64,000 nucleotides of DNA from NCBI RefSeq assembly GCF_007004735.1, contig NZ_SSNL01000006.1, positions 558,001 through 622,000 on the forward strand, written 5' to 3'. Position numbers and translations under genes: made by a program. This DNA is from Salinigranum halophilum (GTDB lineage: Archaea > Halobacteriota > Halobacteria > Halobacteriales > Haloferacaceae). The notes under the pieces were generated by a model, which did not search any database, had not been told where the DNA came from, and saw only the letters and a program-made list of their open reading frames with translations. Within the stretch, counting starts at the first letter, position 1. Each line of letters starts with the position of its first letter. This document shows, piece after piece, positions 8,565-18,800 of this stretch.

Positions 8565-11147
8565 TCAGGAGAAGTCGATTTCGGTGTGCACGTTCTCCAT
8601 GATCGAGTCGAGGTTGACGTTGCTCGACAGGATGTTCTCGAGCGACGCGCGGTCGGCGGTGCTGAACTCCTCGGCAGTGAAAATACCGTTATCGAACAGG
8701 TTCCGACGATTGGTTGTCCCGATGCCGCTGATATTCTCGAAGCCGGTGCCGGCCACGGTGAGAGTCGGCGGCGAGTCGGCATCCCGGGGTGGAGTCGCCT
8801 CGAGGATGGTTCCGGGTTCAGCATCGGCCTCCGAGAGCGGACGGTAGTTCACCGTGACGTCGTCGTACCGAGAATAGAGTTCGCCGGCAACCGAGGCGGC
8901 CGGGCGGCCTACGTAGCTCTCGGGGTCGAACTCCTCGAAATCCGTGATGGGACTGACGGCGAACTCCGTCCGATCCACCCGATTTCCAGAGAGGTCCGGC
9001 TGTAGCAGCGACACGACGAACTGCCCAGGCGTGAGCACCTCGACGATGGTTTCCTCGACGACGTTCAGGTTCGCATCACCCTCGACCACCAGGGTGGGAG
9101 TCCGCTGTGAAGAGACTGCGCCGGTGTCGAACCGGAGCGTCACTGTCGCGTCGGACCCTTTCGTCAGCTCCGCTTCGAGGAGGTACTGCTCCGGCCCGCC
9201 GAGACGGACACCGACGCTCGTGGTGTCGCGGAAGTTCACATCGAACGTCGTCGTAGCACCGTTGACGATGGTCGCAGCCGGCCCTAACGAGGCCGTCTCG
9301 GCGGCCCGAATCGTCACCGTCGCCGAGTCCACCTCACCTCCGGACGGGTCGCCACGGCTGACTGACACGGCGTACTCGCCTGCGTCGAGTGCCGACCCCC
9401 CGGGCTGCTGGCCAACCGTGAGAGTCGCGTCGCCGCCGACGGTAAGACGGTCCGAAGCCGACTCGACAGCACCGGTATCGAGTTTCAACGTGACGGTCGA
9501 CGCGGTCCCCTTCGTCAGCGTCGCTTCGATGAGCCGGAGACCGTTTTCGTCCTCCACGACGAAGCCGAGGGTCGCGGCGTCGCCGAAACCGACATCGAAC
9601 GACGCCGTCCCGCCGTCGGCGACGACCACCTCAGTCGGATCGAGCGTCGGGTCGACCGGCCGTGCACCGCCGCGCGGCTCGATGGCGTCTTCGATAATCC
9701 GGCGCTCCACCTCCGTGCCGCCGGGGAGCGTCATCGTTTCGTCGGTCGAGCGTTCGAGCCACGCGGCCGTCTCACAGAGCTGGTCTTGAGCGACTGCCAG
9801 TTCGGCGGGCGTCTCGTACGCCTCGGGAAGGTCGTCTCGGGGCCGGCCGCTGTCGGTCCGCGGGAGCAGTCCCAGGAGCCGCTCCATGGCCTGCTGGTAG
9901 TCGGCGAGGCTCCGGTCGGTCACCAGTTCGCTGCCGTACTCCTCCAGTACCAGCAACAGTCGGCGCTCCATGCGTGCGAGGTCGAGGACGGCCACGGCGA
10001 ACGCCCGGCTGTCGGCGAACTCGCGTGCGTCGAGGGCGTCGCGTGCCCGGAGGATGATTTCGACCGCGCGGTCGACGACTTCGCCCGCGGCGTCCCCCTC
10101 GCCGGAGTCCTCGGCGTACGTCTCGGCCACGTCGTAGAACGCCTCGATGGTGTACTTGAGACATTTGTCGCGGACGTACTCCTGGAGTCCCGGCCCGACC
10201 TGGAGGTCGACGGCTCCCTCGCCGGGAATCGGGTCGCTCACGACGCTGCCGTCTACCGACCGGAGTTCGACGTCGCCGTCGACCGGTTCGACCTCGTCGA
10301 CCGTCGCGACGACGTCGTGCGGGTTGCCGAAGTCCGTCACGTGGTCGACGAGCCCCGCGTGGAGCATCTCGTTGGTGTAGACGTACGGTCTGGGCTCCGG
10401 GTCGTCCGTCGCCGGTGCCCAGCTCCCGTCGCTCTGTTCGGTGAACGTGCCGAGAAATATCCGGTCTTCTGTCGCGGTCTGGCTCTCTAGCACGGACTGA
10501 CACGTTCGAATCCGGCCCTCGTCGTTCGTCGCCGCGTGGTACGACCGCGAGAGCTCGTGGAGGACGTCGTCGCCGGGGGCGACCTGGTCGTCGTCGCCCG
10601 TCGCTCTGACCTTGTCGAGCGTCGGCAGTTCCACGCGGTCGACGGGAACGGGTTTCTGTGCTCCCGGCGGGGTCGACTCGAACGTCACTCGGTAGGTCTG
10701 CCTGAGTCGGTTGTACTCACACTCGTCCCCGCAGGCGTCCTCGGAGCCAGTCACCGGAACGGACTCCGTCTTGCACGTCGCGTGCGCGATGTAGACGGAA
10801 ACCTGGCCGCCGCCCGCCGTTCCGGCGGGGATGTCGATCCGCTCTTGAGCTTCGACGACGATCTGTCGACCGCAGCCGTCGACGGCCACACCCGGGTCGA
10901 CGACCGCCGTCGGCGAGCCGCTGTCGTCTGTCGCCGCCTCCACGTCGACGTCGAGCCCGCAGACGATGCCCACGCCAGTGACGTACCGACTGTGGGTGTG
11001 CATGCGTCCCGCGTGGTACTGCTGTTCGGTCCGCATGTCACGGGCGGTCATCAGCTTCCCGTGGAAGTAGCGGTTCCGCTCGAACTGACGGAGCCTGCAG
11101 TCGAACCGGTCCATTCCCCTCGCGTTTGTGGTGTCTGAGTCGTTCAT
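8565..11147 (-). CDS. eCIS fibre-like surface protein with Ig-like, PASTA-like and HhH regions
   Basis: This 860-residue protein is the last gene of the eCIS operon. Its N-terminal part (about 1-340; RYFHGKLMTARDMRTEQQYH, then VTGVGIVCGLDV) matches a family found at the end of many eCIS loci. A helical region follows at 345-460. Two tandem Ig-like domains lie at about 505-630 and 635-745 with the repeated pattern EA-LTKG-x(3)-TVTL-DTGAV. A PASTA-like segment (755-815) and a C-terminal helix-hairpin-helix (GIGTTNRRNLFDNGI) follow. Position and beta-rich architecture suggest the distal fibre or target-binding component. The start at 11147 follows an SD-like GGGAG. Target specificity is unknown. 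Confidence 0.75.
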   Translation of the reverse strand: MNDSDTTNARGMDRFDCRLRQFERNRYFHGKLMTARDMRTEQQYHAGRMHTHSRYVTGVGIVCGLDVDVEAATDDSGSPTAVVDPGVAVDGCGRQIVVEAQERIDIPAGTAGGGQVSVYIAHATCKTESVPVTGSEDACGDECEYNRLRQTYRVTFESTPPGAQKPVPVDRVELPTLDKVRATGDDDQVAPGDDVLHELSRSYHAATNDEGRIRTCQSVLESQTATEDRIFLGTFTEQSDGSWAPATDDPEPRPYVYTNEMLHAGLVDHVTDFGNPHDVVATVDEVEPVDGDVELRSVDGSVVSDPIPGEGAVDLQVGPGLQEYVRDKCLKYTIEAFYDVAETYAEDSGEGDAAGEVVDRAVEIILRARDALDAREFADSRAFAVAVLDLARMERRLLLVLEEYGSELVTDRSLADYQQAMERLLGLLPRTDSGRPRDDLPEAYETPAELAVAQDQLCETAAWLERSTDETMTLPGGTEVERRIIEDAIEPRGGARPVDPTLDPTEVVVADGGTASFDVGFGDAATLGFVVEDENGLRLIEATLTKGTASTVTLKLDTGAVESASDRLTVGGDATLTVGQQPGGSALDAGEYAVSVSRGDPSGGEVDSATVTIRAAETASLGPAATIVNGATTTFDVNFRDTTSVGVRLGGPEQYLLEAELTKGSDATVTLRFDTGAVSSQRTPTLVVEGDANLNVVEETIVEVLTPGQFVVSLLQPDLSGNRVDRTEFAVSPITDFEEFDPESYVGRPAASVAGELYSRYDDVTVNYRPLSEADAEPGTILEATPPRDADSPPTLTVAGTGFENISGIGTTNRRNLFDNGIFTAEEFSTADRASLENILSSNVNLDSIMENVHTEIDFS

Positions 11148-11172
11148 CGTGGTCTCCCGTTGGTCGTGCTGT

Positions 11173-13788
11173 TCAGTCGATCCGTGCGTCGCGGTCGAGG
11201 CGGGCCTTCACGTCGAACTGGCCGGTCGCCTCCCGTTCGGTCAGCATCGTGTTCTGCCCGAGCGTCGCCTCTTCGACGGTGAAATCACGCTCGGCGAGCG
11301 TGCTGTTGACCCCCAGGTACGTGTGGTAACCCCTCGTCGGCGGATCGTCGTCGGTTTCGCCGCCCGCCAGCCGCACCCAGGGTCGGAGATGGACCGTCCG
11401 TCCGGTCGCGTGCGCCGGCTGCTGTGCGTCGACGATCCGCTCGACCGTCCGAACCCGTTCGTCGTCGAGGCCCGGGCGGAGGAGCACCAGGAACCCTTCG
11501 GGACAGCTGAGAAGTCGCGAGTACAGCGCTTCGACCGCCGGTGAGTCGATACACCGCAGGTCGCTGTACTCGACGAGGTAGACGGCCTTCCGCGCCGTCG
11601 TTCCCTGCCTGTCGGCCGCGATGGGGTCACCGAGCGCTCGCCCCCCGTCGTCGCGCTGCTCGCTGCCGCCCCCCGTCGCACCCCCCGTCTCCACCTGCGC
11701 GTCCACACGGGGGGCGGCGTCGACGGACGAGCCCGAAGCACCCGACCCAGCACCCGGCCCTGAACTGGACGTCGCCACGTCGAACCGGGCCGCGTCGGCC
11801 GCCGTCTGGTGACGACCCACAGCGCCAGCTCGTCTGTGTGTCGACCCGCCGGCCGGCGCCGAACTGTTGGCGAGGTAGAGTCGAACCATCGCCAGCAACC
11901 CCTCTGCGGTTCCCCGTTTCTTGTACAGCGCCGGCGCGTGCCCGACCAGTTCGCGTCTGGCCGCCGTCGGCCAGGTGGCGTCGGCTTCGGTCGCGAGCCA
12001 CTCGCCGAGCCATGGCAGATGCGCCGCGGGGACGCCCGTCGGATCGATGTACCGGCTCGTCCGCCCGATTTCCTCCTCGATGTCGACGAACGTGCTCTCG
12101 AACAACGAGAGGTAGCGTTCGAGGAACGCTGCGCTCTGCTCGTCTTTCCGAAAGACGTCCGGCAGGTGCCGGAGGTACGACTGCCGGGGGAAGTACGCTC
12201 GAAACCGTCGCACCTGGGGCGAGGAGAACTCGTTACCGACGAGTTCGAGCCGCACCCACAGATACCGCCCCTCGGCGTCGTCGAGGAGTGCGTCCTCGGG
12301 ACTGGCGTGACCGAGGGCGCGCCAGTCCAGACGGCTCGTGTCGACGTCGACCCGGAGTGCGTCTCTCGCGCGCTCTGCGAGCGTCGCTGCCGTGGCGAGT
12401 GACGTCGGTCGGCCACTGGCAGTGAGGGCGGCGGCGAGCGCACCTGGCTCTGCGTCGGCCAGTTCGCCGAGCGTCGACACACCCGCGTCGCGGAGGTGGT
12501 CGGCGGCCGTCGCGCCGATACCGTCGGCGGTTTCGAGCGTCGCAGTCGGGGCCGCACCCGCGGCGGGTTGCCACTCGTCGTCGGTCGCCGCGTACTGCAG
12601 CCGGACCTGTGTCCGTGAGTCACCGGGGTCGACGTCCATCGTCACCCGGTGCCACTCTGTCTCGCACTCGCCCGCGTCGAACCGTCCGACGAGCGTCGCG
12701 TCGTATCGCCCGGTGTCACCGTTCCGTCGCGACTGAGAGGCGGCGTCGAGTCGGTGGAGCCGACGCGCTCCGTCGACGACGTAGAGGGCCGGGGGCCCGC
12801 CGCTGGGACCCGGCCGACCGGTCTGGAGGGCGACGCTAGTCGTGGTGAAACTCGGGAGGCGCTCGAACGCTCCGTCGTGCGCCCGGTAGCGGAACAGGGT
12901 CGGCTCCCCCGGCGCATCGCTCCCGACGCCGACGACGAGTTCGCCCGCGTCGATACTCTCCAGACACGAGGGGACGACAGCGTCACCCGTCGCCCGCGTG
13001 CGAAACTCGCCTGGCGGTACCGACGGCTCGTCGGGCGTCGTCGTGCCCGTCAGAATTGGGGGCGGGAACAGGAAGACGGCCGGCCCATCGGCCGTTCGAC
13101 AGAGGACGGAAACGTTGCCCGCGGTGTCTGCAGCGGCGTCAACCGGCTCTAACAGACCCCGCACGACCGTCCGGGTCTCGCCGCCGCCAGCCAGTTCGAC
13201 CAACCGACCGGTGGTAGACGCAGCCCCGGTTCCAGCTCCCGTCGCTTCCCCCGCCGTCGCGCTCTCGTCACCCCTGTTCGCTTCGGTCGCCGGCGGTGAG
13301 CCGGCGTCGAGGACGTACACCGACTCTGTCGTGGCGACGACCCCGACCGGCGACACGAAGCCGTCGGTCAGCCAGCGGGTCTGGAACAGGTGCCGCGAGA
13401 TGGCCTGAACCCGGCCGCTGGCGTCGGCGACGTAGAGGCTGTCGTCGGTTGCCGCGATTCCGACCGGTCCGTCCGCGGCAGCCACGTCACCGGTGTCACC
13501 ACCTGAATCGGCCGACGTCCACACGCACGCGAGTCGCGCGGGCGACTCCCGGGGCGGGTCGTGCTGGTAGAGGTCGCCGTCGGCCGTCAGGACGAACACC
13601 ACGCCACAGCGGTCGACCGCGACGTCGACCGCGTCGAACGGCTGCGGTTCGGCGACCCGGGACGGCGAGACGTACGTCGGGACGGGGTCGGTCGCCACCG
13701 CGACCCCGCTCTCGCCGACCGCGACGTTGGTGCGGTACCACTCCGCCCAGCGCGCCGGCGTGTGCGTCCCGACGAACGCGAACGTCAT
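11173..13788 (-). CDS. eCIS gpI-type tail protein fused to a beta-propeller-like N-terminus
   Basis: This 871-residue protein starts MTFAFVGTHTPARWAEWY at ATG 13788, one base after the previous stop. Residues 1-390 form repeated strand-rich units (DVAVDRCGVVFVLTADGDLY, GIAATDDSLYVADASG, GVVATTESVYVLDAG), as in a beta-propeller. A helix-hairpin-helix (ADGIGATAADHLRDAGVSTL) occupies about 420-480. The C-terminal half has the phage tail protein I signature: YLRHLPDVFRKD, FLERYLSLFES, PWLGEWLA, KKRGTAEGLLAMV. gpI links baseplate wedges to fibres. A Gly/Ser-rich linker (about 680-745) interrupts the gpI region. The propeller could bind the neighbouring fibre. Confidence 0.8.
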   Translation of the reverse strand: MTFAFVGTHTPARWAEWYRTNVAVGESGVAVATDPVPTYVSPSRVAEPQPFDAVDVAVDRCGVVFVLTADGDLYQHDPPRESPARLACVWTSADSGGDTGDVAAADGPVGIAATDDSLYVADASGRVQAISRHLFQTRWLTDGFVSPVGVVATTESVYVLDAGSPPATEANRGDESATAGEATGAGTGAASTTGRLVELAGGGETRTVVRGLLEPVDAAADTAGNVSVLCRTADGPAVFLFPPPILTGTTTPDEPSVPPGEFRTRATGDAVVPSCLESIDAGELVVGVGSDAPGEPTLFRYRAHDGAFERLPSFTTTSVALQTGRPGPSGGPPALYVVDGARRLHRLDAASQSRRNGDTGRYDATLVGRFDAGECETEWHRVTMDVDPGDSRTQVRLQYAATDDEWQPAAGAAPTATLETADGIGATAADHLRDAGVSTLGELADAEPGALAAALTASGRPTSLATAATLAERARDALRVDVDTSRLDWRALGHASPEDALLDDAEGRYLWVRLELVGNEFSSPQVRRFRAYFPRQSYLRHLPDVFRKDEQSAAFLERYLSLFESTFVDIEEEIGRTSRYIDPTGVPAAHLPWLGEWLATEADATWPTAARRELVGHAPALYKKRGTAEGLLAMVRLYLANSSAPAGGSTHRRAGAVGRHQTAADAARFDVATSSSGPGAGSGASGSSVDAAPRVDAQVETGGATGGGSEQRDDGGRALGDPIAADRQGTTARKAVYLVEYSDLRCIDSPAVEALYSRLLSCPEGFLVLLRPGLDDERVRTVERIVDAQQPAHATGRTVHLRPWVRLAGGETDDDPPTRGYHTYLGVNSTLAERDFTVEEATLGQNTMLTEREATGQFDVKARLDRDARID

Positions 13789-13789
13789 C

Positions 13790-15859
13790 TCAGCTCTCCC
13801 TCCCACACTGGCCGGGGCGGTCCAGCACGACGACGGTGACGGATTCGGGGTACGGCAGCGCCGTTCCGTCTTCGAGGTCGCCCCCCTGGTCCGTCGTCAC
13901 CGACACGTCGACCACCGTGTCGACGCCGTCGGTCGTCTCCAGTACCTGGTACAACTCCGAGAGGTACACCCCACGGCCGAACGGCCAGCCGTCGCCTTCG
14001 AAGCCCCGGAGCGGGTCGAGAAACGCCTCGACGGCCGACTCGGCTGCGACCTGTCGGTCCCGTCGGTCGTAGTCTGGGGCGATCCGAACCTCCGCGCCGA
14101 CGTCGACGCCGACGTAGGTCGGGGCGACGGCCGTCACGTCGTCGGACAGCAGGGCGTGGCGCTGGAGGTGACAGTCGACTGCGTCGAGGAAGCCCTCGCT
14201 GGGTACTGGTCGGGTGTCGGGAGGGCTGAAGGGGACGACGACGACCCGGACGGTCCCATCGCCGTCGTCACCCCGAGACGTCGCCTCGTCCACTCCCGCG
14301 CCGGCGCTGTCGACGACGGCCGCGCGGCCGAACCGGAGGCCGGGGGTGTGCGTCGCCAGATATCGGTAGTCGTCGCGCGACACCGCGCGGTACGGCGTCG
14401 ACCGGTCCGACTTGGCCCGGACCAGGGCCTCCTCGACCGACTCGGCGGCGGTGCCGCCCGTCGCTGGCTCGAGCGGGGTGACGTCGACGGACGAGAGCGC
14501 GTCGTCGGCGAACCGCCAGCGAGCCGTCGCCGGCAGGTTTCCGTCCGGCCCCCCGCCGTAGACGGACGACGTGGCGACGACTGCCTGGTCGGCCGCTGGA
14601 ACCCGCCCCTGGACGCCATCGCCGAACCGGACCGCCCCGTCGGCCCTGTCGAGGACGTAGTGGCGGTCGTCCGGGCCGGAGCCGGCGAAGTCCGGCACCG
14701 CCACCCACTCGGTCCCGCCGACCGTGACCGTTGCCGACTGCACCGGATTGTGGGGGAAGAAGAAGGTCTGGTCGGGACGGGCCGTGGTCCGCTCGCCCTC
14801 CCGACGTTCGAGCGCCTCGCCGGAGACGGTCGCGCAGTGTTCGGCCTCGAGGACGTTCACGCGCACGGCGTCGAACTGCGGGGGAACCTCGTACCGGGGT
14901 GTCGGCGGTGACGACGGCGACGCCTCACACGCCGGCACCGGCGGTTCCGGCTCCGGTTCGCGTCGAGCCAGTCGACACCGGAGCCAGAACGACTCCCGCT
15001 CCAGCCCCAGAATCGACCCCGCTCGGGCGGTCCAGGTGGGTCCGTCGTCGGCAGCGACGTCGGCCTGGGCCAGCAACGACACCGTCCCGCCCTCGTAGAA
15101 CGCCGACGTCCCGTCGCGACGCACGGTGAACTCGGCCCACCGGTCGTCGTCGTACCACTGCTCGTACGGCCGGTCGTCCGTTCCGTCGGGGTCCGTGTAG
15201 AACTCCCACGCTACCCGGTGCGACGGGACGAACTCGACGGGTTCGTCGCCGTGCGTCGCCGGTGCCGGCAGGTTCGCCTCGTGGAAGTCGACCGCCAAGT
15301 CGAGTCGGTCGGCGTCGGCGAACGGGTCTGTGTCGAAGCCGAGGTACAGCGCGTCGCCCGCCGTCGGGTCGTCGCCGAACGGGAGGTAGAACATCCCCTC
15401 GGTGTCGTTCGCGTCGGTGTTGTCGGTCCGACCGTCGCGGTGCTGTGAGACGACTGCGTCGATGTCGGCCCGCGTGAGGGTGACCCCTGCCGTCGTCCGG
15501 AACGGCTCCTGCTCGCTCGGCCCCCGCGTCACGCCCGCACGTAGCGGCGTCCCCGCTTCGATTCGTTCTCCCGAGACGGTGGGTGGGGGGTCGAGTTCGA
15601 GTCGGACGGTCGCCGGTTGCGGCGGCGTCCGACGGATACCGACGAGTCGAAGATACTGTTCGACGTGTGCGTCGGTGATCCGGTCGAGCCGGTAGCTGTC
15701 CGTCTCGGCGACCCACGCGAGTAGTTCCAGGATGGTAATCCCCGGATCGTGGACGTTGTGGTCCGTCCACTCGTCGGAGTGGACCGGAATCCGCTTGCGG
15801 GCGTCCTCGACGAGCGCTTCGAACTCGCGGTCGTCGAGGTCAGGAAGCTCGAGTCCCAT
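13790..15859 (-). CDS. eCIS baseplate wedge protein (Afp12-like, baseplate J family)
   Basis: This 689-residue protein opens with the family hallmark DWTDHNVHDPGI-like block, here DEWTDHNVHDPGITILELLA, then YRLDRITDAHVEQYLRLVGI. The core has a baseplate-J pattern (RHYVLDRADGAVRFGDGVQG, AVVATSSVYGGGPDGNLPA, ALVRAKSDRSTPYRAVSRDD), and the C-terminus has GVDVGAEVRIAPDYD and LYQVLETTDGVDTVVDVSV. A central segment (180-300) resembles the strand-rich repeats of the neighbouring larger J protein. It should form part of the baseplate wedge that surrounds the spike. It begins one base before the upstream stop, indicating coupling. Confidence 0.88.
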   Translation of the reverse strand: MGLELPDLDDREFEALVEDARKRIPVHSDEWTDHNVHDPGITILELLAWVAETDSYRLDRITDAHVEQYLRLVGIRRTPPQPATVRLELDPPPTVSGERIEAGTPLRAGVTRGPSEQEPFRTTAGVTLTRADIDAVVSQHRDGRTDNTDANDTEGMFYLPFGDDPTAGDALYLGFDTDPFADADRLDLAVDFHEANLPAPATHGDEPVEFVPSHRVAWEFYTDPDGTDDRPYEQWYDDDRWAEFTVRRDGTSAFYEGGTVSLLAQADVAADDGPTWTARAGSILGLERESFWLRCRLARREPEPEPPVPACEASPSSPPTPRYEVPPQFDAVRVNVLEAEHCATVSGEALERREGERTTARPDQTFFFPHNPVQSATVTVGGTEWVAVPDFAGSGPDDRHYVLDRADGAVRFGDGVQGRVPAADQAVVATSSVYGGGPDGNLPATARWRFADDALSSVDVTPLEPATGGTAAESVEEALVRAKSDRSTPYRAVSRDDYRYLATHTPGLRFGRAAVVDSAGAGVDEATSRGDDGDGTVRVVVVPFSPPDTRPVPSEGFLDAVDCHLQRHALLSDDVTAVAPTYVGVDVGAEVRIAPDYDRRDRQVAAESAVEAFLDPLRGFEGDGWPFGRGVYLSELYQVLETTDGVDTVVDVSVTTDQGGDLEDGTALPYPESVTVVVLDRPGQCGRES

Positions 15860-18800
15860 TCAGCTCCCCCCCGAGACGTCGTCGCGTCCGGTGTCGGCTC
15901 CGAGTGTGACCGTGACGTCGTGCGTGCCGCTGTGGACCAGGACGTCCGGTGAGACGCTCGGCGGCTCCTCGCCCTCCGTCGCCGTGGCCGTCGTTCCGTT
16001 CACGTCGTACTCGGCCGTGAGGCGCTCGACGTAGTCGACGCCGTCGACCCCTTCGAGGAGCGCGTACAGGTCCGAGAGCGTGGGCAACTCGCCGAAGGGC
16101 CATCCCGGTTCTTCGCGGTCGATGGGCCCACCCGAGAGCGGGTGGAGGAACGACGCGAGCGCGTCGGTCACCCGCTCTTCGAGCGTCGTGACGTTCTCGC
16201 TCCCGACGGCAGTCAGCGTCGTCTCGACGGACACCGCGACGTAGCTCGGCCCCCGAACCACGAGGCGGTCGGCGGCGACCAGCGTCGCGGGGGCCCGGTC
16301 GCTGACGGCCGCCTCGACCTGTTGTTTCAGTCCCGCCGAGGGAACCGGCTTCGCCCGTGGGGCGTTCGGGACGACGAGGAGTGTCACCCACCCGGGCTCG
16401 GGTTCTCCGTCGCGGTTCAGCTCCGGGAGACAGCTGACGCGTGCGAGCTTCCGGGCGGCGTCCAGCGCGACGCGCTCGAAGTCTGCCTCGGTGACCGCGC
16501 GTCCGCGGTCGCGGAGTTCGCGTGGTGCCCGCGTGAGCACCCTGTCGGTCGACTCCGCGTCGGCCCCACCGGTCCCCGGTGCCGGGTTGCTGACGCTGTC
16601 GACGAACGGGAGCGAACTCTTCAGCCCCGTGACTGTGCCGGGGTCGACGTTCCCGTCCGTCCCGCCGCCGGTCCGGTAGTCGGCCCGCACGTTGTTCTCC
16701 CCGCGTGGCGGGATACGCCCGGCCACGCCGTCGCCGAACGTGATCCGTCCCGTCACGCAGTCGACGGTGTAGTGTCGCTCGTCCTCGCCGGAGTCGAGGA
16801 AGTCCGACACGCGACGCCACGCCACCCAGAACGACTGGAGGCTCCCGTCCGGCGCGGTGACTTCCTCGGTCGCCGGCGTCTCGGCCCCGGCCAGCGACTG
16901 CCGACGACCTGCCGACAGTGTCGACGCCTCGTCGACCCAGACCGTCTCGTCGACGACGGGCGGCGACGTGACGACGAACGTCTGCGACTGCGAGCCGTCA
17001 CTCGACCCGAGCGTCTCGTCGTCGACGCTCCGAACGTTGTCCAGCCACGTGGTGTTGGGTGCGAGCGTCTCGACTGTCGGCGGCCGGGCTGTCGGGTCGC
17101 CCGTCGGGGGCTCGGTCGGGAGCGTCCGCTCACAGGGGCCGACGTCGGCCGGCGGCGCGGGCACGGCCGGTACTCGTGGAATCGTCGGCAGCCGGAAGCC
17201 GGCATCGTCGGGCACGAGCGGTACCCAGGGGTCGTCGAATTCCATGTCGAATCCGCCGGTGACGATGTCGACTGGGCGCGCGGCGGAAATATCGACGGTC
17301 TCGACGGTGTTGGCGGCGACGCCGAGGACGTGTCCGGTTGCGACGTCGGCCGTGTCGGTGGTGGAGACGTCGACAGTCGCTTCGGAACCGACGTCGGTGC
17401 CGAACCAGCGCGTTCGCGTTCGGCCGGCGGCGACGACGCGACGCCGGGCGTCGGTGACTCCCGAGCCGTCGGAGCGGAGAGACGCCACTCCGCGGACGGC
17501 GTCGCCGGTGGGGAAGCCGCGAGCGCCCGTCGGCGTGACGTCGTCCACGGAGCTCAGCCAGGACCGGGCGTCGCCGACTTCGAACTGCTCGGGCCCGACG
17601 ACCCCACTACCGGGGTCGATGAACGAGCCTGGGCGGGAGAACAGCCCCGGTTCGGGGAGAACCGGCAGGTCGAGCCCGTCGTCGATTCCGTCGAACCACC
17701 GTCCGAGGTCGACCTCACCCGTATCGGCCGACGCACCTCCCTCGGGGATGAACGGGGTGCCGGTCACCCGGGCCCGGATCCAGTGGCGTGCCGCCCCGAA
17801 CCGGGGACAGGCGTCGGTTTCGCCCGGGAACACCAGTCTGACGATACCCTGCTCGGTCAGGCCCCCGGTCCCATCCTGGATGTCGAGTCGGGCCCACTCG
17901 TCGGTCGCCGGGTCCGCACAGTACTCCCACCGCAGCCGCGAGTGGAAGAACTCGGGGTAAGCGCGGTCGGTGATGTCGAAAAAGAGCGTGAGCGGGCCGC
18001 CACGAAGCCGTGCGTCGAAGCCGAGGTACAGCGTCTGGTCGTCGTCGGGGAGTCGTTCGAACGGCGTGACGCGCGTCGCGTCGGCGTTCGCCAGGTTGTC
18101 GCCGAACGTGAGGGCGTTCTCGGCGAACAGGTGCGTCGCCGGTGCGCTCGGGAGGGCTAGCTCGCCGTCCCCACCGTTGTCGCCGCCCGCCCCGTTCTCT
18201 GCGCCGTTTCCCGCGTCGTCCGGGGCCACATATGCGATGGCGAACGAGTCGAACGCTGGCGGGTCCACATCGTGTTTCGTCTCCCAGCTGCTCCACGACC
18301 CCGACGTCGTCGCCGTCCGTTTCCCGTACGTCCCGCCGACCACCCGGACGCGAATCCAGTGGTGTTCGTGTCCGGCGACGGTCGTCTTCGAGAGGTCGTC
18401 GGGGACGGTCAACACGGCCCTGCCCCTGTCTTGCCCGTTCGCGCCGCCGGTGAGTTTGCCCGTGTTGTCGGTGAGCGACGGGAGCTTCGCCCAGCCGTTC
18501 CCGTCGTAGTACTCCCAGGAGAGCTCCGGTTTCGTATCCGTCGACGTGACCGCCCCATCGAGCCCGGTGAACGACAGTGCCACCCGCGTACCCGACTTGG
18601 TAAACGCCTCGTCGGAGGCGACGTAGAAGGTATCCTGCGCCTGCGGGGCGGTCCCGAGCGGGTAGTAGCGGTCCTGATCCGTCCCCTCCGCCGTCACGAT
18701 GGCGAACGGTAGCGGCACGTCGTTGTAGAGGAGTCGGTCGGGGGCGACCGTTCGTGTGGTGCTCCCGGAACCCGTGCCCCCGTCTCCGTCGTCGCCGGTT

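Noticed and set aside
16142-18160. Plus-strand open frame of 672 codons opposite the large J protein
   Set aside because: It is a mirror frame caused by high GC at third positions; the minus-strand baseplate protein has family motifs, this one has none.
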